Assembly: GCA_017794945.1 (NCBI GenBank)
Contig: CP051239.1
Coordinates: 1,850,692 to 1,914,691, forward strand
Source: Alcanivorax sp.
GTDB taxonomy: Bacteria > Pseudomonadota > Gammaproteobacteria > Pseudomonadales > Alcanivoracaceae
Direction: 5' to 3'
DNA length: 64,000 nt
The first letter of the stretch is position 1. Every line of letters begins with the position of its first letter. This document shows positions 59,084 to 64,000 of this stretch, piece by piece. The translations under genes and the position numbers were made by a program. The notes beneath the pieces were generated by a model. That model ran no database searches and had not been told where the DNA came from. It worked only from the letters and a program-made list of their open reading frames with translations.

Positions 59084-60286
59084 TCAAGCCGCCACCTTAG
59101 CCGGCGCATCCCCATGCTTGATCCCGTACTTCTCAATCAGCTTCTCCCGCTTGGCCGGGTCGAAGTTGATGTTGCGGGCGTCGTAGCCGGCGTGTTCCAG
59201 CAGACGCTTGTCCATCACCTTGTACCAGATCGGCGGGAAGTAGCTGATAAAGAACATGCCGAAGTAGCCGTTGGGCAGCTCGGGCAGGTTCTCGAAGTGG
59301 CGCAGGCTCTGGTAGCGCCGGGTCGGGTGCGCGTGGTGGTCGGAGTGGCGCTGCAGGTGGAAGGTCGCCCAGTTGGAGAACATGTGGTTGCTGTTCCAGC
59401 TGTGGTGCGGCTGGGTGCGCTCGTAGCGGCCGTTGGCTTTCTTGTGGCGCAGCAGGCCGTAGTGCTCGATGTAGTTGGCGGAGGTCAGCTGGAAGGCGCC
59501 CCAGAAGGCGGTGCCCAGAATGTAGGGCAGCAGGCCGATGCCGAAGATGGCGAGCACGGAGCCCCAGGCGACGATAGTAATGATCGCCGGCTGGATGATC
59601 TCGTTCTCCAGGGACCAGACCGATTTGCCCTGGCCGTTCAGGCGGTCCTTCTCCAGGCGCCAGGCGCGCTTGGCGGCGCCGGGCAGCTCGCGCAGCGCGA
59701 ACTTCCAGATGCTCTCGCCCATGCGCGAGGAGGCCGGATCTTCCGGGGTGGCCACGTCTTTGTGGTGGCCCTTGTTGTGCTCGATAAAGAAGTGGCCGTA
59801 GGCGCAGGGCGCCAGCACGAACTTGGCCAGCCAGCGCTCGCCCTTGCCCTTCTTGTGGCCCAGCTCATGGCCCAGGTTGATGCCCACGCCGCAGGTGCCG
59901 CCGATCAGGTAGATCATCGCCAGCACGCCGTGCCAGGGCAGGTTCTGGGTGCCCACGAACCAGGCGCCGTAGAACCAGGCGCCCCAGATCAAAGGCACCA
60001 GGGCGTACAGAATCCAGCGGTAGTAAGGGTCGTTTTCCAGCTGCGGCACCACCTCTTCCGGCGGGTTGCTGGTGTCCTCGCCGATCAGCATGTCCAGCAC
60101 CGGCACGGTCAGGTAGTAGAACGCCAGCGGCAGCCACAGCATCAGCGCGTTGTTGCCGGTGGCGAAATAGAGCGCCGGGCCCACGAACACGATGGCGGGC
60201 ACGAAAAGGGACGAGAACCACAAATGCCGTTTGCGGTCGCGGTAGATCACACCGGACGGCCCGGTGAACACACCTGCCTTGCTCAT
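59084..60286 (-). CDS. alkB: alkane 1-monooxygenase AlkB
   Basis: The 400-aa inner-membrane diiron enzyme hydroxylates medium- to long-chain n-alkanes at the terminal carbon with electrons from rubredoxin. It has about six helices and all histidine boxes: HELGH (140-144), EHNKGHH (169-175), LQRHSDHHAHP, plus NYIEHYGLLR, the AlkB signature. The ATG at 60286 has GAGGTGAGG upstream; the frame to 60451 extends into the regulatory region and is rejected. It is divergent from an AraC gene. No rubredoxin or its reductase is in this window, so electron donors must be encoded elsewhere. Confidence 0.97.
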   Translation of the reverse strand: MSKAGVFTGPSGVIYRDRKRHLWFSSLFVPAIVFVGPALYFATGNNALMLWLPLAFYYLTVPVLDMLIGEDTSNPPEEVVPQLENDPYYRWILYALVPLIWGAWFYGAWFVGTQNLPWHGVLAMIYLIGGTCGVGINLGHELGHKKGKGERWLAKFVLAPCAYGHFFIEHNKGHHKDVATPEDPASSRMGESIWKFALRELPGAAKRAWRLEKDRLNGQGKSVWSLENEIIQPAIITIVAWGSVLAIFGIGLLPYILGTAFWGAFQLTSANYIEHYGLLRHKKANGRYERTQPHHSWNSNHMFSNWATFHLQRHSDHHAHPTRRYQSLRHFENLPELPNGYFGMFFISYFPPIWYKVMDKRLLEHAGYDARNINFDPAKREKLIEKYGIKHGDAPAKVAA

Positions 60287-60354
60287 AAACCTCACCTCTT
60301 TGTTATGTAATGGTTCCATCCTCCGCCTGTCCGGGGCCAACCGGCACCGCTTAG

Positions 60355-60383
60355 AGTGGCAATAAATCGTCATAAAGTGACAA
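60355..60383. promoter_or_regulatory. AraC-type direct repeats upstream of alkB
   Basis: AGTGGCAA (60355-60362) and AGTGACAA (60376-60383) are direct repeats 21 bp apart, two helical turns. They lie 69-97 bp upstream of alkB and 52-80 bp upstream of the AraC gene. They fit an AraC/XylS binding site; control of alkB by the adjacent regulator is inferred. Confidence 0.5.
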
Positions 60384-60434
60384 GGCGGCCGACATTCACT
60401 ACCTTGGAGGGAAGGCTTCCAGGGAGCGGCACCC

Positions 60435-61457
60435 ATGACCGTGCAGATCACAAACCGGCTGCGCCCCGCGATTCACCCCACCTATCCGCGTCTTTTGTGC
60501 GCGTATTTGCATGAGCGGGGCTTCGATAACGCGGTGATATTCCAGGACACCCGCCTGCAATGGGAGCAATTGCTGGGCGATCACCGCTATTTGAGCCTGG
60601 AGCAGATGTCGCGCCTGATCCGCCGCGCCATCGACCTCACCGGCCAGCCCTGGATCGGCCTGGAAACCGCCGGCGTCACCTCGGTGTCCGCCCACGGGCC
60701 GCTGGGCTACGCGGTGGTGTCCGCGCCGGACCTGCGCGAAGTGCTGCGGGTGGTGTCCCGCTACGTGGGGGTAAGGTTTCAACTGGTGGGGGTGCGCTTC
60801 GAGGAATTCGACGACCACGCCGTGCTGACCCTGGACGAGCAGGTGGACCTGGCCGAGATCCGCGAGTTCGTCACCGGCTCGATCCTCGCCACCTACTTTC
60901 AGCTGGTGGACACGGTGACCTCGCGGCGGCTGCGCGACGTGGCCGTCACCCTGCCGCTGGACGAGCCCGCCTGGGCGTCGGTGTACGAAGAGCGCCTGGG
61001 CTGCCCGGTGACCTTCGGCGCCAGCCAGCTCACCATCACGCTGCCCGCCGCGCTGCTCGACACCCCCTGCCTGACCGCCGACCCCACCACGCACCGCGCG
61101 GCCTTGCGGGATTGTGAGCACCAACTACGGCAGATCCAGAGCGGCGGCCCGCTCAGCCAGCGCATCGGAGTGATGCTGCTCGACCGCGACGGCGACTACC
61201 CGACCCTGGACGACACCGCCGAGGAATTCGCCATGTCCCGCCGCACCCTGATCCGCAAGCTCAAAGCCGAAGGCACCAGCTTCCAAGAACTGCTCGACGA
61301 CGTGCGCCGCGAACTGGCCGCCTGGTACCTGCTGGAGACCAGCCTGCCGGTGGAGCGCATCGCCGAGAAACTCGGCTACCAGGACCCCTCCAACTTCAGC
61401 CGCACCTTCCAGCGCTGGTTCGGCACCACGCCGCTGCGCATGCGCCGCGCGCCCTGA
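60435..61457 (+). CDS. AraC family regulator, likely controlling alkB
   Basis: The 340-aa AraC protein has a Arabinose_bd-like effector half (RRAIDLTGQPWIGLETAGVTSVSAHGPLGYAVVSAPDL, core GLETAGVTSVSAHGPLGYA) and a C-terminal double helix-turn-helix: FAMSRRTLIRKLKAEGTSFQELLDD and VERIAEKLGYQDPSNFSRTFQRWFG. Divergent placement from alkB suggests it is an alkane- or alkanol-responsive regulator similar in role to AlkR. An ATG at 60435 with GGGAGCGGC upstream is accepted. Same subgroup as the AraC gene next to BVMO 1. Confidence 0.9.
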   Translation: MTVQITNRLRPAIHPTYPRLLCAYLHERGFDNAVIFQDTRLQWEQLLGDHRYLSLEQMSRLIRRAIDLTGQPWIGLETAGVTSVSAHGPLGYAVVSAPDLREVLRVVSRYVGVRFQLVGVRFEEFDDHAVLTLDEQVDLAEIREFVTGSILATYFQLVDTVTSRRLRDVAVTLPLDEPAWASVYEERLGCPVTFGASQLTITLPAALLDTPCLTADPTTHRAALRDCEHQLRQIQSGGPLSQRIGVMLLDRDGDYPTLDDTAEEFAMSRRTLIRKLKAEGTSFQELLDDVRRELAAWYLLETSLPVERIAEKLGYQDPSNFSRTFQRWFGTTPLRMRRAP

Positions 61458-61458
61458 C

Positions 61459-62025
61459 CTACGGCGCCAGCGCCAGCAGCCGCCGCTCCAGCCCGAACAC
61501 ATGCTCGTCCTCGGCGCCCAGCTCGCGCAACGCCTCGGCCAGATGCAGCAGATAATCCCGGTTGGCCCCGCTGGGCCCATGGCTGCCATGAATATGCCGC
61601 GCGATCTCGTCCTCCGGCGCCGGCCCCAAAAAGGCCGCGTTATCCTCGGTGGCGATGTACACCAGCCCCTCTTCATGGCCGCCATCGGCGAACGTCATCG
61701 GCGTGGCGAAGCGCAAATAGCCGTTCTTCTCGCGCACATCCAGATGCTCGAACACCGACGGCGCCACCCGGTACGCCATGCCCGCGCACACCGTGCCCGG
61801 GCTCTCCACCAGCGTCAGCACCCGGCCCGGCCGCTCCGGCGTGCCGCGATGATCGTGGGAGCCCTGCCAGAAACGCCGCGCCCAGCCCTCAATGCTGGCA
61901 GGCCGGCGCTCCAGAAACGGAAAGTCCGCCTTGAAAATCAGCGAGCCGTAGCCGAACAGCCAGACGTCGTCCCGGCCGCTCAGGTCCTGGCGGGTTTTAT
62001 TGAGTTCGGAAGTGTCGAGAGTCAT
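61459..62025 (-). CDS. gamma-glutamylcyclotransferase, ChaC-like
   Basis: The 188-aa protein has the cyclotransferase opening VWLFGYGSLIFK, then SHDHRGTPERPGRVLTLVES. The LDVREKNGY motif carries the catalytic Glu, and the end matches ChaC-type proteins (LLHLAEALRELGAEDEHVF). It degrades glutathione to 5-oxoproline and Cys-Gly. The ATG at 62025 is the family-like start; the frame to 62136 runs through a heptamer repeat. Nearly abuts the AraC stop (1 bp). Confidence 0.9.
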   Translation of the reverse strand: MTLDTSELNKTRQDLSGRDDVWLFGYGSLIFKADFPFLERRPASIEGWARRFWQGSHDHRGTPERPGRVLTLVESPGTVCAGMAYRVAPSVFEHLDVREKNGYLRFATPMTFADGGHEEGLVYIATEDNAAFLGPAPEDEIARHIHGSHGPSGANRDYLLHLAEALRELGAEDEHVFGLERRLLALAP

Positions 62026-62036
62026 AACGAACGGAA

Positions 62037-62133
62037 GATACAGGATGCAGGATACAGGATGAAGCGCGCGCACGGCCGTGCGGCGGGGCAGGCCTTTACC
62101 CGCGCCTGTATCCTTCATCCTGTATCCTGAATC
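62037..62133. repeat. heptamer-repeat hairpin 3
   Basis: GATACAG, GATGCAG, GATACAG, GATGAAG (62037-62064) face CTGTATC, CTTCATC, CTGTATC, CTGAATC (62106-62133). The arms are inverted and largely complementary around a 41-bp GC-rich loop. It lies between the divergent ChaC-like and pdxH genes. Confidence 0.7.
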
Positions 62134-62184
62134 CATAATGGATAGCTACAATCCCCGCATCACCGAATTGCCCAAGGACACCCC

Positions 62185-62814
62185 ATGAAAGACGTACGCC
62201 AGGAATACCACGCCCCCGGCCTCACCGAAGCGGACCTGCTGGCGGACCCGGTGGAACAAGCCCGCCAATGGGTCGACGACGCCATCAACGCCGAGCTGCC
62301 CCTGGCCAACGCCATGACCCTGGCCACAGTCTCCGCCGACGGCCGCCCCTCCAGCCGCGTGGTGCTGCTCAAAGGCATCGAAGACGGCGGCTTCGTCTTC
62401 TTCACCCACTACGACAGCCGCAAAGGCGACGACATCGCCGCCAACCCCAACGTCTCCTTCGTCATGTTCTGGGGCCCCTTCGACCGCCAACTGATCGTCA
62501 ACGGCCGCGCCGAGAAAATCCCCGCCCAGCAATCCCGCGACTACTTCGCCAGCCGCCCGCGGGGCAGCCAGCTCAGTGCCGCCGTCTCGCATCAGAGCCG
62601 GCCCGCCAGCCGTGAGCAGTTGGAGGCGGATATGGCTGAGCTGGCCGAGCAATATCCGGACGGTGAAAGCATTCCCATGCCGGAGACTTGGGGTGGTTAC
62701 CGCATTGTCCCTGAAGAGATTCAGTTTTGGCATGGGCGGCCGAGTCGGTTGCATGACCGGTTTCGCTGTATCAGGGATGGCAATGACTGGACTCGCGAGC
62801 GCCTGGCCCCCTGA
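62185..62814 (+). CDS. pdxH: pyridoxamine 5'-phosphate oxidase PdxH
   Basis: The 209-aa FMN enzyme oxidises pyridoxine/pyridoxamine 5'-phosphate to PLP, the last step of vitamin B6 synthesis. It begins MKDVRQEYHAPGLTEADL and has AMTLATVSADGRPSSRVVLLKG, FVFFTHYDSRKG, FWGPFDRQLIVNGRAEKI (parts of the FMN site) and the C-terminal signature EIQFWHGRPSRLHDR. Length matches family. Cytoplasmic dimer. It marks the end of the GC-rich host-like stretch. Confidence 0.97.
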   Translation: MKDVRQEYHAPGLTEADLLADPVEQARQWVDDAINAELPLANAMTLATVSADGRPSSRVVLLKGIEDGGFVFFTHYDSRKGDDIAANPNVSFVMFWGPFDRQLIVNGRAEKIPAQQSRDYFASRPRGSQLSAAVSHQSRPASREQLEADMAELAEQYPDGESIPMPETWGGYRIVPEEIQFWHGRPSRLHDRFRCIRDGNDWTRERLAP

Positions 62815-63013
62815 TCCACGACCGCATTTAATACCGCTCCTGCGTGTGCCGTAGGAGCGAGTGTGCCCCTCCACGAGCCGGATAGCCGCATTTGTGCCCT
62901 GCGGAATTTTCTGGTTTTATCTTACTTCATCGAAATATTAATAATGTGATAACGCGCCAACTGACCATAGGATGCTTGAGTTGGCGTGCAAGGCTATTAA
63001 AACAAGGATCGTG

Positions 63014-63406
63014 ATGGCTGAGCGGCCCCCCAAGGAAGTTGTCGATACTCGAATCCGAAACCGGATCATGGGGTATCTTCAGCTCGTATCATCTGCGGCG
63101 CAGCAGAAAGATTGTCAGTGCCGCGTTCCCTATGTGAATGTGCCCGCCGAGCTCATATGTGGCTGGGAAGATTGGATGCCTGTCGAAGAGGGCGCTCAAG
63201 AGTTCACTCCGCCTGTTTACTCAGCTGAAGAGTACGAGGCAATAAAAAAGTATGGCTGTGCGTGGGGAGCCGTCGCTGCTGCGACATCAGAGGAAATGCC
63301 GTCACTTGAGGAGTTTATTGGAACGTCGGAGTGGGAGCGGCTGAAACAAGCAGCGGAGGAAGCCTTGAACGTTTTTCAGCGCCGTGGGGTATTCGAAGAA
63401 ACGTGA
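63014..63406 (+). CDS. small soluble protein, AT-rich region, unrecognised
   Basis: A 130-aa protein starting MAERPPKEVVDTRIRNRIM. AAGGA at five bases upstream selects this ATG over one at 62972. It has two cysteines close together (CQC), an acidic middle (EEGAQEFTPPVYSAEEYEAI) and a C-terminal helix. GC is lower than the core window. No family recognised. It may belong with the following small genes to an accessory or immunity-type cluster. Confidence 0.6.
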   Translation: MAERPPKEVVDTRIRNRIMGYLQLVSSAAQQKDCQCRVPYVNVPAELICGWEDWMPVEEGAQEFTPPVYSAEEYEAIKKYGCAWGAVAAATSEEMPSLEEFIGTSEWERLKQAAEEALNVFQRRGVFEET

Positions 63407-63492
63407 AGGCGTTCTGGCAAGAAGCTTGGCTGGATATTTTGAACCTCTTTAGTGGCCTTAAACCGTCCGTTTAGATCAAGCGCTAAAAGTCT

Positions 63493-63834
63493 ATGAAAAC
63501 AGAGCACGATATAAAGTTATTGCTGTATGCGCAGCAAGCGCTCTTGGGCGAAGTGGCTCCACAGTTTAGGGCTGTGTCATTTAAGCTCTCTGCGGATGGC
63601 GAAGACTTGGTTGCTCGTTTCATATTTGATGGTGAGCCAACGAAAGAGGCCAAGGAAGTTGCTGGCGTTGCGATAACAAATTTGCTTGCAAACTACTCAA
63701 AAAACCATCGTAGTTACAAAGAAGAAATGTTGGGGTGCCCATACCCGCAAAAGATGGAGCACCTTCCGCTATTGGCCTATCTCCGAAATGAGGACGATTG
63801 GGGCACATGGACGAAACTGTACAAAACAACTTAA
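63493..63834 (+). CDS. small protein, possible immunity-type family
   Basis: A 113-aa soluble acidic protein starting MKTEHDIKLLLYAQQALLGEV. The pattern LLLYAQ-ALLG-V-P-FRAVS followed by a hydrophobic FIFDGEPTKEAKE strand-loop is familiar from small orphan proteins near toxin/immunity loci, but I cannot confirm the family. AT-rich. It is 86 bp after the previous small gene in the same direction. Confidence 0.6.
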   Translation: MKTEHDIKLLLYAQQALLGEVAPQFRAVSFKLSADGEDLVARFIFDGEPTKEAKEVAGVAITNLLANYSKNHRSYKEEMLGCPYPQKMEHLPLLAYLRNEDDWGTWTKLYKTT

Positions 63835-63900
63835 AAAGAAAAGGCAGTCGGGCGCATAAATGCGCCGCTGCTTTTGACGTTAAGCTCTAAAGGAGACTAG

Positions 63901-64000
63901 ATGATAGAGTTTTGTCCTCACTGTTGTAACAGAGCCAAGCAAGAGATGGTGCATGAGCAATATCATCGATCTATTGCTTGGGGAGTAGCCGATGGCGAAG
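63901..64000 (+). CDS. 5' end of an unidentified CDS, cut by window end
   Basis: An ATG at 63901 with AAAGGAG eight bases upstream opens a frame that stays open to base 64000. Its 33 visible residues, MIEFCPHCCNRA..., contain a CPHCC cluster that could bind zinc. Too short to assign. Confidence 0.6.
   Translation, partial: MIEFCPHCCNRAKQEMVHEQYHRSIAWGVADGE

Noticed and set aside
58370-60286. Flavin reductase as the electron donor of AlkB
   Set aside because: AlkB uses rubredoxin and rubredoxin reductase; this FMN split-barrel protein has neither a rubredoxin domain nor the reductase fold, and neighbourhood alone is weak evidence.
1-64000. tRNA, rRNA genes, prophage or integrase
   Set aside because: No such structures or signature proteins were seen on reading both strands, though a covariance-model scan was not possible.

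Overview
The window is GC-rich DNA from a gammaproteobacterium. It most resembles a marine hydrocarbon degrader of the Alcanivorax/Alloalcanivorax type. This rests on an AlkB alkane hydroxylase with a divergent AraC regulator, three flavoprotein Baeyer-Villiger-type monooxygenases (BVMOs), acyl-CoA enzymes, a heptose-LPS gene cluster and Pseudomonas-like REP repeats. The genus is an inference from gene content; no rRNA, tRNA or CRISPR array was seen to confirm it.

Layout. 0-6.1 kb: LPS/surface genes (glycosyltransferase, two O-antigen-ligase-type proteins flanking a lipid A acyltransferase, and hldE). 6.2-10.9 kb: AraC regulator divergent from a BVMO, then a large REP-bounded repeat, nudE and cysQ. 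10.9-17.5 kb: Crp-type regulator divergent from an HD-domain protein, then two exported lipoproteins (metallophosphoesterase and choice-of-anchor I) with Pho-box-like upstream sites, and a MarR regulator. 17.5-29.3 kb: a second REP-bounded composite, then a leftward set TetR - two ABC ATPases - Tat-exported solute-binding protein - two permeases - acyl-CoA ligase, divergent from a biotin-dependent acyl-CoA carboxylase whose reading frame is broken. 29.5-31.3 kb: class V aminotransferase and a DUF2147 protein.

31.3-38.7 kb is a catabolic block: TetR, SDR dehydrogenase, ferritin-like diiron protein, a BVMO with a histone H1-like lysine/alanine tail, acyl-CoA dehydrogenase and a third BVMO. Together these could hydroxylate, oxidise to ketone and insert oxygen, as in subterminal oxidation of alkyl or alicyclic substrates (inference). 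38.8-48.5 kb is mostly housekeeping and regulatory: CHAD protein, GST, LysR/aldo-keto reductase pair, cation diffusion facilitator, DUF883 pair, NAD isocitrate dehydrogenase, LysR, CrcB and an AraC regulator. 48.5-55.1 kb: a 266-bp MITE-like cruciform element, then a complete RND efflux operon (adaptor, MexF-like pump, outer-membrane factor). 55.3-62.8 kb: MarR/SIP pair, HigBA toxin-antitoxin, YchJ, an AT-rich membrane ORF, flavin reductase, alkB/araC, ChaC-type cyclotransferase and pdxH. 62.8-64 kb is AT-richer and holds three small unrecognised ORFs, the last cut by the window end.

The most unusual content is outside the ordinary genes. There is a graded family of REP-bounded composite repeats (8.9, 17.5, 33.8 and 55.1 kb) that share core hairpins. 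There are intergenic hairpins built from degenerate heptamer repeats (29.3, 59.0 and 62.0 kb). The H1-tailed BVMO and the disrupted carboxylase also stand out.
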